From NCBI RefSeq assembly GCF_041296385.1, contig NW_027184085.1, positions 1 to 64,000 on the forward strand: a DNA stretch of 64,000 nucleotides. The letters run 5' to 3'. Source of the DNA: Aphelocoma coerulescens (lineage: Eukaryota; Chordata; Aves; Passeriformes; Corvidae). The position numbers were made by a program, and so were the translations under genes. Of this stretch, positions 45,601 through 59,999 are shown in pieces (within the stretch, counting starts at the first letter, position 1; each line of letters opens with the position of its first letter). The notes beneath the pieces were generated by a model that ran no database searches, was not told the origin of the DNA, and was given only the letters and a program-made list of their open reading frames with translations.

Positions 45601-48600
45601 TGCATGAGAACTTCACAGCTCCAGCCATCTTGGGACAATCTAGGAATATCATCTAGAGGCCAGACTACACCATACATTACGGATTTAAAGGCCTTGGGCC
45701 TTGTTCTATTACACCTATATGCCAGAGTATGCAGCAGGGCAGAGCAGCTCTGGGCCAAACCCACTCAGGCACCCGTGACACAGGAGACGACAAAAGAGGG
45801 GATGCAATGAGGAGAGAGAACTCTCGGCGAAAAGCATGACTGCAAGCACATCAAAGGGCTAAGGCAAAAGACCTGTGACAAGATGCCCAAAAGACACGGC
45901 ATGCACAATAGACAAGTGACGCAACATGCACTGCGATTGCTCTGCCCTGCGCACCTCAGCATTGCGATCAAATGTGAGGCTTTCCCATTATGCAGGCTAA
46001 GGGGCCCCTTCTTGGACATCCCCATCTCCAAAGCTGACTCAAAACTCCCTCCCCGAGAGACCAAGCCCGACACCCCGCTCTCATTCCCTCCTTGGGTCAT
46101 ATCCCTCAACTTATCTCTCGGACATCTGGGGATGTGAATCTTCCTGGGGCGCAAAAGAAGGCGGCCTCTCGCCGGCCCAGAAGCTCCTGCCATTGCCAGG
46201 CTGTTGTCTCTCAGTCAGCTACAATAAAGACAACCAAACATCAGTATATGAGCTTAGTGGCATGTCAGCCAAAACCCAACAATTCCACTACTCACCGTCC
46301 ACCAAGAGAGCCCGGGTCCTCAGGCCGCACGCTCTGGCCGCGCTCCAAGGCCGACGCCATCATCGCAGGGTACACCTGGGTTGAGTGGAGACGAGGTTAT
46401 GCAGCATTGCTGAAACTTGAGTGGACCCTTGTTCCTCCTCCCTCCCCGACATGCTGCAACTCCTCGGCCATTGCTGAAGGCTACCCAGACGGTACCTTCG
46501 CATGGAAAAGGTAAAGGCTTCATCGCAGAGTCCCATGATACTTGCAGAGGACTCAGGAGGGCAGCGAGCCAGGTCCATCAGCCAGTCGGTGAGGGGTTTC
46601 AGTGTAATACAAGAGGAGCGCCTGAAACACACAAATGACAAAGGATGCTTAGAGCTGTACCAGAACTTGGCACCCAAGAAATAACAAGTGGTTCTTTCCA
46701 CCAGTGACTTCTTACCTCATTCACTTGACCTTGACTGCCGAGATCTGGCTTTACCTCCTAAGAACAAAGACAAAGAACAATGCTGTAACAAAGCCACCAG
46801 TTACACTTGCTGAGGAAACACAAACAGTGACTGACCTTCCTGGGGGAACCCCCTCACCCGGTATAGGGCGCTCTGGCATGGATTTAATCTGTCTGCATCT
46901 GCAAGAAAGTGATGACAAAAGTCAAAGGGCTGCATGAGAGCTTCACAGCTCCAGGCATCTTCTGACAATCTAGAAATATCATCTAGAGGACAAACTGCAC
47001 CCTACATTACAAATTTAAAGGCCTTGGGCCTTGTTCTATTACATTGATATGCCAGGGTATGCAGCAGGGCAGAGCAGCTCTGGGCCATTCCATGCAGGCA
47101 CCCGTGACACAGGAGATGACAATCAAGGGGATGCAACAAAGAGAGAGAACTCTCGGCAAAAAGCATGACTGCAAGCACATCAAAGGGCTAAGGCAAAAGA
47201 CCTGTGACACAAGATGCCCAAAAGACACGGCATGCACAATAGACAAGTGACGCAACATGCACTGCGATTGCTCTGCCCTGCGCACCTCAGCATTGCAATC
47301 AAATGTGAGGCTTTCCCATTATGTGGGCTAAGGGGCCCCTTCTTGGATATCCCCATCTCCAAAGCTGACTCAAAACTCCCTCCCAGCAAGCCCCGACCCG
47401 ACACCCTGCTTTCATTCCCTCCGTGGGTCATATCCCTCAACTTATCTCTCGGACATCTGGGGATGTGAATCTTTCTGGGGCGCAAAAGAAGGCCGCCTCT
47501 CGCTGTCCCAGAAGCTGCTGCCATTGCCAGGCTGTTGTCTCTCAGTCAGCTACAATAAAGACAACCAAACATCAGTATATGAGCTACATGGCATGTCAGC
47601 CAAAACCCAACAATTCCACTACTCACTGTCTACTAAGAGAGCCCGGGTCCTCAGGCCGCGCTCCAAGGCCGACGCCATCATGGCAGTGTATACCGGGGTT
47701 GAGTGGAGACGAGGTATACAGCATTGCTGAAACTTGAGTGGACCCTCGTTCCTCCTCCCTCCCTGACATCCTGCAACTCCTCGGCCATTGCTGAAGGCTA
47801 CCCAGACGGTTCCCTTACATGGAAAATGTAAAGGCTTCATCGCAGAGTCCCATGATACTTGCAGAGGACTCATGAGGGCAGCAAGCCAGGTCCATCAGCC
47901 AGTCGGTGAGGGGTTTCAGTGTAATACAAGGGGACCGCCTGAAACACACAAATGACAATGGATGCTTAGAGCTGTACCAGAACTTGGCACCCAAGAAATA
48001 ACAAGTGGTTCTTTCCACCAGTGACTTCTTACCTCGTTCACTTGACCTTGACTGCTGAGATCTAGCTTCACCGCCTAAGAACAAAGAAAGAATAATGCTG
48101 TAACACAGCCACCATTTATGTTTGCCCTGCAAAGACAAACAGTGACCGACCTTCCTGCGGGAACCCCCTCACCCAGTATGGGGCGCTCTGCCATGGATTT
48201 AATCCGTCTGCATCTACAAGAAAGTGAAGACAAAAGTCAAAGAGCTGCATGAGAACTTCACAGCTCCAGCCATCCTGTATGAGTCTAGGAATACCATCTT
48301 GAGGCAAAACTACAACCTACACCACAAATTCCACAGCCCCAGGCCTTGTCCTATTACACCCATACTCCACAGTATGCTGCAGGGCAGAGCAGCTCTGGGC
48401 CAAACCCACTCAGGCACCCGTGACACAGAAGATGACAAACAAGGGGACACAACAAGGAGAGAGAACTCTGGGCTAGACAATCACAAGGACCGAGCAAATG
48501 AGAAATGAGATGACCGCGGCGAGACCGACGGTGAGCCAACGCGGCTGCAAGAACCCTGGCAGAGGAGGATGATAACAGAAGGGCTTATTCCAAGAACCGC

Positions 48601-51600
48601 AAAGATGGATGCCCAAGAACTGGACGGGTGGAATCCTCTAGCTAGCTTCACATTCTTAAAAGTCCTCATCCTCTATAATGGATCATTGCAGTGCACAGCT
48701 GACAATGCAGCTCAGAACAAGACCTGAAAAGACACCCGACTCAACATCACTGAAGAGAGATGTGGTTTTGATGCACCTCCAAGCTCACGAGTCAAAGGAT
48801 CAATGGTACCGGCAACGCACTGAGGAACACCAAGAACAGAGATGCTAAGAATAATGCCCAGCATTTGCAATAAGCATCTCAAAGGGCTAAGGCAAAAGGC
48901 CTGTGACAGAAGATGCACAAAAGACAGAGAACGCACAATAGACACGTGACATGTACCAGGCCTGCTCTGCCCTGCGCACCTCGGCACTGTAGTCAAAAGC
49001 AAGACTTAAGCTTTCTGGGGCCTAAGGGGCCCCTTCTTGGGTATCCCCCCCTCCAAATCTGACTCAAAAATATCTCCCGGTGAGTCCCAACTCAACACCC
49101 AGCTTTCACTCCCTCTGTGGGTCACAGGTCTCGACTTATCTCTTGGATGTCTGAGGATGTCAATCTGCCTCGGGTGCAAAAGAAGGCCACCTCACCATGC
49201 AGGAAGCTCATGCCTTCATCGGGCTGGTTATCTCTTGGCAAACTACAATAAACAAAACGAAACAGACATCAGTGCATGAACTTAGCGGCACCTCAGCCAA
49301 AACCTGTCAATTCTGCCACTCACCATCTCCTAAAAAGGCTGGGGTCCTCGGGCTGCACGCTTTGGCCAAGCTCCAAGGCCAATGCCATCGCCATTGTCAC
49401 AGGGTATACTGGGGTTAAGAGGAGACAAGGTGATGCAACACTGCCGAAACTTGAGGGGGCCCTCAATCCTCCCTCCCTCCACAACTCACTGCAACTAATT
49501 GGCCGCTGCCGAAGGCTTCCCAGACGGTGCCTTCACATGGAGAAGGTAAAGGCTTCGTTGCGGAGTCCCGTAATGCTTCTGGAGGGCTCACCAGGGCAGC
49601 AAGCTGGGTCTGTCGGCCGGTCAGCGAGAGGTTTTGATGTAATACAAGCAGAAGATCTAAAACACACAAATGACAGTGGATGCTTAGAGCTGTACCAGAA
49701 CTTGGCACCCAAGGATTAACAAGTGGTTCTTTCCACCAGTGACTTCTTACCTCGTTCACTTGACCTTGACTGCTGACATCTGGCTTTACCTCCTAAGAAC
49801 AAAGACAAAGAACAATGCTGTAACACAGAAACCATTTACACTTGCTCTGCAAAGACAAACAGCGACCGACCTTAATGCAGGAATCCCCTCACCTGGTATG
49901 GGGCGCTCTGGCACGGATTTAATCTGCCTGCATCTGCAAGAAAGTGATGACAAAAGTCAAAGGGCTGCATGAGAACTTCACAGCTCCAGCCATCTTGGGA
50001 CAATCTAGGCATATTATCTAGAGGCAAAAATACACCCTACATTACAGATTTAAAGGCCTTGGGCCTTGTTCTATTACACCTATATGCCTGGGTATGCAGC
50101 AGGGCAGAGCAGCTCTGGGCCAAACCCATGCAGGCACCCGTGACACAGGAGAAGACACAAACAAGGGGATGCAACGAGGAGAGAGAACTCTCAGCAGAAA
50201 GCATGACTGCAAGCACATTAAAGGGCTGAGGCCAAAGACCTGTGACAAGATGCCCAAAAGACACAGCATGCACAATAGACAAGTGACACATCATGCACTC
50301 AGGTTGCTCTGCCCTGCGCACCTCAGCATTGCGATCAAGTGTGAGACTTTTCCATTATGTGGGCTAAGGCACCCCTTCCTGGGTATCCCCATCTCCAAAG
50401 ATGACTCAAAACTCCCTCCCCGAGAGCCCCAACCCAACGCCCCGCTTTCATTCCCTCCGTGGGTCGCAGCCCTTCAACTTATCTCTCAGACGTCTGGGAA
50501 TGTGAATCTTCCTGGGGCGCAAAAGAAGGCCACCTCTTGCCATCCCAGAAGCTGCTGCCATTGCCAGGCTGTTGTCTCTCAGTCAGCTACAATAAAGACA
50601 ACCGAACATCAGTACACGAGCTTAGTGGCACGTCAGCCAAAACGCAACAATTCCACTACTCACCGACTCCTAAGAGGGCCCAGGTCCTCGGGCCGCACAC
50701 TCTGGCCGCGCTCCGAGGCCAACGCCATCATCGCAGGGTATGCCTGTCTTGAGTGGAAATGCGGTTATGCAGCATTGCTGAAACTTGAGGGGATGCTCGC
50801 TCCTCCTCCCTCCCTGACTTGCCGCAACTCCTTGGCCGTTGCCGAAGGCTACCCGGATGGTACCTTCACATGGAAAAGGTAAAGGCTTCATCGCAGAGTC
50901 TCATGATACTTGCAGAGGACTCACAAGGGCGGCAAGACGGGTCCATCAGCCAGTTGGTGAGGAGTTTCAGCGTAATACAAGGGGAGCGCCTGAAACACAC
51001 AAATGACAAAGGATGCTTAGAGCTGTACCAGAACTTGGCACCCAAGGAATAACAAGTGGTTCTTTCCACCAGTGACTTCTTACCTCATTCACTTGACCTT
51101 GACTGCTGACATCTGGCTTTACCTCCTAAGAACAAAGACAAAGAACAATGCTGTAACACAGAAACCATTTACACTTGCTCTGCAAACACAAACAGCGACC
51201 GACCTTAATGCAGGAACCCCCTCACCTGGTATGGGGCGCTCTGCCATGGATTTAATCCGTCTGCATCTGCAAGAAAGTGATGACAAAAGTCAAAGTGCTG
51301 CATGAGAGCTTCACAGCTCCAGCCATCTTCTGACAACCTAGAAATATCATCTAGAGGACAAACTGCACCCTACATTACAAATTTAAAGGCCTTGGGCCTT
51401 GTTCTATTACATTGATATGCCAGGGTATGCAGCAGGGCAGAGCAGCTCTGGGCCAAACCCATGCAGGCACCCGCGACACAGGAGAAGACACAAACAAGGG
51501 GATGCAACAAGGAGAGGGAACATTCCACAGAAAGCATGACTGCAAGCACATTAAAGGGCTAAGGCAAAAGACCTGTGACACAAGATGCCCAAAAGACACT

Positions 51601-54600
51601 GCATGCACAATAAACAAGTGACACATCATGCACTCTGATTGCTCTGCCCTGCGCACCTCAGCATTGCGATCAAATGTGAGACTTTTCCATTATGCGGGCT
51701 AAGGGGCCCCTTCTTGGGTATTCCCATCTCCAAAGCTGACTCAAAACTCCCCCCCAGCAACCCCGACCCGACACCCCGCTTTCATTCCCTCCATGGGTCG
51801 CAGCCCTCAACTTATCTCTCGGACATCTAGGGATGTGAATCTTCCTGGGACACAAAAGAAGGCCACCTCTCGCTGTCCCAGAAGCTGCTGCCATTGCCAG
51901 GCTGTTGTCTCTCAGTCAGCTACAATAAAGAAAACCAAACATCGGTTCACAGGCTTAGTGGCACATCAGCCAAAACGCAACAATTCCACTACTCACCGAC
52001 TCCTAAGAGGGCCCGGATCCTCAGGCCACACTTCAAGGCTGGCGCCATCATCGCAGGGTATACCTAGGTTGAGTGGAGACACGGTTATGCGGCATTGCTG
52101 AAACTTGAGTGGACCTTTGCTCCTCCTCCCTCCCTCCCCGACTTGCCGCAACTCCTCGGCCGTTGCCAAAAGCTACCTGGATGGGTACCTTCATATGGAA
52201 AAGGTAAAGGCTTCGTCACAGAGTCCCATGATACTTGCAGAGGGCGGCAAGACGCGTCTGTCGGCCAGTCGGTGAGGGGTTCAGTGTAATACAAGAGGAG
52301 CGCCTGAAACACACAAATGTCAATGGATGCTTAGAGCTGTACCAGAACTTGGCACCCAAGGAATAACAAGTGGTTCTTTCCACCAGTGACTTCTTACCTC
52401 GTACACTTGACCTTGACTGCTGAGATCTGGCTTTACCTCCTAAGAACAAAGACAAAGAACAATGCTGTAACACAGCCACCACTTACACGTGCTCTGCAAA
52501 CACAAACTGTGTCCGACCTTCCTGCGCGAACCCCCTCACCCAGTATGGGGCGCTCTGCCATGGATTTAATCCGTCTGCATCTGCAAGAAAGTGATGACAA
52601 AAGTCGAAGTGCTGCATGAGAACTTCACAGCTCCAGCCATCTTGTGTCAATCTCAGAATATCATCTAGAGGACAAACTGCACCCTACATTACAGATTTAA
52701 AGGCCTTGGGCCTTGTTTTATTACACCTATATGCCAGAGTATATGCAACAAGGCAGAGCAGCTCTGGGCCAAACCCACTCAGGCACCCGTGACACAGGAG
52801 ATGACAAACAAGGGGACACAACAAGGAGGGTAAACTCTGGGCTAGATGATCACAAGGACCGAGCAAATGAGGAATGAGATGACCACGGCAAGACCGACGG
52901 TGAGCCAATGAGGCTGCACGAACCCTGGCAGCAGAGGATGGTAAGAGAAGGGCTTATTCCAAGAACCGCAAAGATGGATGCCCAAGAATTGGACGGGTGG
53001 AATCCTCTAGCTATCTTCACATTCTTAAGAGTCCTCATCCTCTATAATGGATCATTGCAGGGCACAGCTGACAATGCAGCTCAGAATAAGACCTGAAAAG
53101 ACACCCGACTCAACGTCGCTGAAGAGAGACATGATCCTGATGCACCTCCAAGCTCACAAGTCAAAGGATCAATGGTATCGGCACCACACTGAGGAACACC
53201 AAGAACAGAGATGCTAAGAATAATGCCCAGCGTTTGCGATAAGCATCTCAAAGGGCTAAGGCAAAAGACCTGTGACATGAGATGCACAAAAGACAGAGAA
53301 CGCACAATAGACAGGTGACATGTACCAGGACTGCTCTGCCCTGCGCACCTCGGCACTGTGATCAAAAGCAAGACTTAAGCTTTATGGGGCCTAAGGGGTC
53401 CCTTCTTGGGTATCCCCACCTCCAAATCTGACTCAAAAATACCTCCTGGTGAGTCCCAACTCAACACCCCGCTTTCACCCCCCTGTGGGTCACAGGTCTC
53501 GACTTATCTCTTGGATATCTGGGGATGTCAATCTGCCTCGGGTGCAAAAGAAGGCTGCATCACCATGCGGGAAGCTCGTGCCTTCACCAGGCTGGTTATC
53601 TCTTAGTCAGCTACAATAAAGAAAACCAGACAAACATCAGTGCATGAACTTAGCGGCACCTCAGCCAAAACCTGTCAATTCTGCCACTCACCGTCTCCTA
53701 AAAAGGCTGGGATCCTCAGTCCGCACGCTTTGGCCACGCTCTGAGGCCAACGCCATCGTCATCGTCACAGGGTATACCTGGGTTAAGAGGAGACGAGGTG
53801 ATGCGGCACTGCCAAAACTTGAGGGGGCCCTCACTCTTCCCTCCCTCCGCAACTCACTGCAACTACTCGGCCGTTGCCGAAGGCAACCTGGACGGCACGT
53901 TCAAATGGAAAAGGTAAAGGCTTTGTCGCAGAGTCCCATAATACTTCCGAAGGGCTAACGACAGCAGCGAGCCAGGTCCATCAGCCAGCTGGCAAGGAGT
54001 TTCAGCATAATACAAGGGGACTGCCTAAAGCACACAAATGACAATGGATGCTTAAAGTTTAGAGTGCCAGAACTTGGCATCGAAACAGTAACAACCGGTT
54101 CAGTACACCGGTCACCACTTACCTTACTAACTTGACTTTGACTGCTGAGATCTGGCTTTACCTCCTAAGAACAAAGACAAAGAACAATGCTGTAACACAG
54201 CCACCATTTACACTTGCTCTGCAAAGACAAACAGTGACTGACCTTCCTGCAGGAACCCCCTTAACTGATACGGGGGCCCTCAGCCACGGACTTAATCCCT
54301 CGGCATCGGAAAGAAACTGAGGACAAAATTCGAAGTGCTGCATGAGAACTTAACAGCTGCAGCCATCTGTTGTCAATCTCAGAATACCATCTTGAGGCCA
54401 AACTACACCCTACATCACAAATTCCACATCCCCAGGCCTTGTCCTATTACACCCATACTCCACAGTATGCTGCAGGGCAGAGCAGCTCTGGGCCAAACCC
54501 ACTCAGGCACCCGTGACACAGGAGATGACAAACAAGGGGACACAACAAGGAGGGAAAACTCTGGGCTAGATGATCACAAGGACCAAGAGAATGAGGAATG

Positions 54601-57600
54601 AGACAACTTAGGTGAGACCGACAGTGAGCCGACAGGGCTCCAAGAACCCTGGCAGAAGAGGATGCTAACACAAAGGCTTTATCCAAGAACCGCAAAGATG
54701 GATGCCTGAGTTGTACGGGTGGAATCCTCTAGCTATCTTCTCATTTTCACAAGTCCTCATCCCCTTTAGTGGATTGTTGTGGTGCACAGCCGTCAATGCA
54801 GCTCAGAACAAGACCTGAAAAGACACCTGACTCAACATTGCTAAAGAGATGTGATTCTGATGCAGCTGCAAGCTCACGAGTCAAAGGATCAATGGTATCG
54901 GCACCACACTGAGGAACACCAAGAACAGAGATGCTAAGAATAATGCCCAGCATTTGCAATAAGCATCTCAAAGGGCTAAGGCAAAAGACCTGATACACGA
55001 GATGCACAAAAGACAGAGAACGCACAATAGACAGGTGACATGTACCAGGCCTGCTCTGCCCAGCACATCTCAGCTCTGTGATCAAAAGCAAAACTTTTGC
55101 TTTATAGGTCCTAAGGGGCCCCTTCTTGGGTATCCCCACCTCCAAATCTGACTCAAAAATACCTCCTGGTGAGTCCCAACTCAACAACCTGATGTCACCC
55201 CCTCTGTGAGTCACAAGCCTCGACTTATCTCTCAGACGCCTGGGGATATGAATCTGCCTTGGACGCAAAAGAAGGCCGCCTTGCCATCCAGGAAGCTCCT
55301 GCCGTCACTGGGCTGTTCTCTCTCAGTCAGCTACAAAAAAAAACCAAACCCAACATCAGTACATTAGCTTAGTGGCGCCTCAGCCAAAACCCGACAATTC
55401 TGCTACTCACCGTCTCCTAATAGGGCCAGGGTCCTTGGGCCACACGCTTTGGCCATGGTCCAAGGCTGACACTGGCATTGCAGGGTTTACCTGGATTAGG
55501 AGGAGACAAGGTGATATGGCATTGCTGAGACTCGAGCAGACCCTTGTTCCTCCTCCCTCCCCAACATGCTGCAGCTCCCCAGCCATTGCTAAAGGCTGCT
55601 CAGAAAGACCCTTCAAATGGAAAAGGTGAAGGCTTGGTCAAAGAGTCCCATAATACTTTCAGAGGGCTCACAAGGGTGGCGAGCCGGGTCTGCCAGTCAT
55701 GGAGGTTCGGAGAACACAAGCAGACCACCTTAAACACACAAATGACAATGGATGCTTGGAGCTGTACCAGAACTTGACACCCAAGGAATAACTTTTTCTT
55801 TCCACCGGTCACCACTTACCACGCTCACTTTACCTTGACTGCTGCTACCCAGCTTTACCTCCTAAAAATAAAGACAAAGAACAATGCTGGAACATTGCCA
55901 CCATTTACACTTGCCCTGCAAACACAAACAGTGACTCACCTTCTTGCGGGAATCCCCTTCAACCGGTGGGGGACGCTCTGCCACAGATTTAACCCGTCTG
56001 CATCTGAAAAAGTGATGACAAAAGTTAAAGTGCTGCATGAGAACTTCGCACCTCCAGCCATCCTGTGTCAATCTAGGAATAACATCTAGAGGCCAAACTA
56101 CACCCTACATCACAAATCTCAAGTCCCAGGGCCCTGTCCTATTACAACTATATGCCAGACTGTGCAGCCGGGCAGAGCAGCTCCAGACCAAACCCATGCA
56201 GGCACCTGTGACACAGCAGATCACAAATGAGGTGAAGGGATGAGGAGAGAAAACTCTCAGTGAGAAGAATGACTGCAAGCACATTGAAGAACTAAGACAG
56301 AAGACATGAGATGCCCAAAAGAGACAGGGCGCACAATAGACAAGTGACATGACATGCACTGGGTCTGCTCTGCCTGGCGCACCTCGACCTTGTGATCAAA
56401 AGTGAGACTTTCCTTTCATGGGGCCTAAGGGGCCCCTTCTTAGACATCCCCATCTCTGAAGCAGACTCAATATTCCCTCCCAGTGAGCCCCAATCCGACA
56501 CTCCGCTTTCATCCCCTCAACTTATCTCTCAGATGTGCAGGGATGCAAATCCTCCTCGGGCACACAAAAAGGCCACCTCGCCATCCAGGAAGCTCCTGCC
56601 ATCGCCAGGCTGTTCTCTCAGTCAGCTACAATAAAGAAAACCAAACCAAACATCAGTGCACGAACTTAGTGACACCTCGGCCAGAACCCAACAATTCCGC
56701 CGCTCACCATCCCCTAAGAAGGCCAGGGTTCTCAGGCCGCACGCTTTGGCCGTGCTCCAAGGCCGACGCCATCGTCGCCACATATTCCTGGGTTAAGAGG
56801 AGACAAGGTGATGCAGCATTGCTGAAATTTGAGCAGACCCTCACTCTTCCTCCCTCCCTGACTCACCACAACTACCCAGCCGTTGCTAAAGGGTGCCCGG
56901 ACAGCAGCTTTGAATGGAAAAGGTAAAGGCTCCGTCGCAGAGTCCCGTAACACTTCTGGAGGGCTCACAAGGGTGGCAGACCGGGTCTGTTGGCCAGTCA
57001 TGGAGGTGCTTCCGCATAATACAAGTGGACCCCCTAAAACACAGAAATGATTGTGGATGCTTAGAGGTGTACCAGAACTTGGCACCCAAGGAATAACAAC
57101 TTTTTCTTTCCACCGGTCACTGCTTACCTTGCTCACTTCACTTTGACTGCTGCTATCTGGCTTTACCTCCTAAAAACAAAGACAAAGAACAATGCTGGAA
57201 CATTGCCACCATTTACACTTGCCCTGCAAACACAAACAGTGACTGACCTTCCTGCGGGAACCCCCTCAACCAGTGGGGGGCACTCTGCCATGGATTTAAC
57301 CCATCTGCATCTGAAAGAAAGTGATGACAAAAGTCAAAGGGCTGCATGATAACTTCACAGCTCCAGCCATCCTGTGTCAATCTAGGAATAACATCTTGAG
57401 GTCAAACTACACCCTACATAACAAATCTCAAGTCCCAGGGCCCTGTCCTATTACACCTATAGGCCAGGCTATGCAGCAGGGCAGAGCAGTTCTGGGCCAA
57501 ACCCATGCAGGCACCCGTGACACAGGAGATGACAAACAAGGGGACACAACAAGGAGAGAAAACTCTCGGCAAGAAGAATGACTGCAAACACATTGAAGGG

Positions 57601-59999
57601 CTAAGACTAAATACATGAGACACAAGATGCCCAAACGAGACAGAACGCACAACAGACGAGTGACATAACATGCACCAGGACTGCTCTGCACACATAAGTG
57701 TTTTAATCAAAAGTGATACTTACCCTTTATGGGGCCTAAGGGGCCCCTTCTTAGACATCCCCATCTCTGAAGCTGGCTCAATGTTCCCTCCCGGCAAGCC
57801 CTGACCTGACACTCTGCTTTCACCCCCTCAACTTATCTCTTGGACATCCAGGGATGCAAATCTACCTCAGGCATAAAAGAAGGCGGCCTCACCGTCCAGG
57901 AAGCTCCTGCCATCACCGGGCTGTTCTCTCAGTCAGCTACAATAAACAAAACCAAACCAAACAACAGTGCACAAAGTTAGTGGCACCTCGGCCAGAACCC
58001 AACAATTCTGCCACTCACCGTCTCCTACGTAGGCCGGGGTTCTCGGGCCGCACACTTCAGCCACACTCCGAGGTTGACGCCATCGTTGCGGGGTATACTG
58101 GGGTTAAGAGGAGACAAGGTAATGTGGCATGGCTGAAACTTGAGCGGACCCTCAATCCTCCTCCCTCCATCCCCAACTTGCTGCAACTCCTCTGCCGTCG
58201 CCAAAGGCAACAGGATGGTAGCTTTGAATGGAAAATGTAAAGACTTCATTGCAGAGTCCTGTAATGCTTCCGGAGGATTCACGAGGGCAGCAAACTGGGT
58301 CTGTCGGCCGGTTGGTGAGGAGGTTGAGCATAATATAAGTAGACCCCCTAAAGCACACAAATAACAATGGATGCACCAGAAATTGATACCCAAGCAATAA
58401 CAAGTCATTCTGTCTACCAGTCACTGCTTACCTCACCCACTTGATCTTGACTGCTGAGATCTAGCTTTCCCTCCTAAAAATAAAGACAAAGAACAATGCT
58501 GGAACACAGTCACCATTCACACTTGCCTTGCAAACACAAATGGTGACTGACCTTCCTGCAGGAACCCCCTCACCCGGTGTGGGGCACTCTGCCCCAGATT
58601 TAACCCAACTGCATCTGAAAGAAAGTGATGACAAAAGTCAAAGTGCTGCGTGAGAACTTAACAGCTCCAGGCATCCTGTGTCAATCTAGGAATATCATCT
58701 AGAGGCCAAACTACACCCTACAAAACAAATTCCACATCTCCAAGCCTTGCCCTATTACACCTATAGGCCAGACTGTGCAGTAGGGCAGAGCAGCTCCGGG
58801 CCAAATCCCATGCAGGATTTGCATGCAGCAGATGAAAAAGGAGGGGACACAACGAGAAGAGAAAACTCTCGGCAAGAAGAATGACCACAAGCACATCAAA
58901 GGGCTAAAGCAAAAGACATGAGACAAGATGCCCAAAAGACACAGAACACACAATAGAGAAGTGACACAACATGCACTGGGACTGCTCTGCCCTGCACACC
59001 TCAGCACTGTGATCAAAAGTGAGACTTTCCCTTTATGTGGCCTAAGGGGCCCCTTTGTGGGTAGCCCCGTCTCCAAAGCTGACTTAAAAATCGCTCCCAG
59101 CAACCCCCTACCCAACACCCCGCTTCCATCCCATTGACTTATCTCTCAGACATCCAGGGATGTGAATCCTCTTTGGGTGCAAAAGAGGGCCACCTTGCCA
59201 TCCAGGAAGCTCCTACCATTGCCAGCCTGTTGTCTCTTAGTCAGCTACAATAAAGAAAACCAAATATCGAGGCTTCAACTTAGTGGCATGTTAGCCAAAA
59301 CCCAACAATTCCACTACTCACCATCTCCTAAGAAGCCCGGGGTCCTGGGGCCACACACTTTGGCTGCGCTCCAAGGATGGCACCGTCATCGTAGGGTTAA
59401 GAGGAGACAAGGTGATGCAGCATTGCTGAGACTTGAGCAGACCCTCGCTCCTCCCCCCTCCCTCCCCAACTCGCCCCAACTTCTCGGCTGTTGCCAAAGT
59501 CTGCCCGGACGGTATCTTTGAATGGAAAAGGTAAAGGCTTCATCGCAGAGTCCCATAATGCTTTGGGAGGGCTCATGAGGGCAGCGAGCCGGGTACATCG
59601 GCCAGTTGGTGAGGGGGCTCAGCATAATACAAGTGGACCCTCTAAAACACACAAATGACAGTGGATGCTTAGAGCTGTACCAGAACTTGACACCCAAGGA
59701 ATAACAACTTTTTCTTTCCACCGGTCACTGCTTACCTTGCTCACTTGACCTTGACTGCTGAGATCTAGCTTTCCCTCCTAAAAATAAAGACAAAGAACAA
59801 TGCTAGAACACAGTCACCATTTACACTTGCCCTGCAAAGACAAATGGCGACTGACCTTCCTGTGCAAGCCCTCTCACCCGGTATGGGGCACTCTGCCACC
59901 GATTTAATGCATCTGCATCTGAAAGGAAGTGATGACAAAAGTTAAAGGGCTGCATGATAACTTGGGACTAGAAAACTGCAAGATGCCACCATACCACTC

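Noticed and set aside
4190..59250. Plus-strand AATAAA in each array unit as a poly(A) signal of a plus-strand gene
   Set aside because: The same bases form the pyrimidine-rich acceptor CTTTATTGTAG on the minus strand in most units, which fits the other strand-specific signals better; plus-strand transcription is not excluded.
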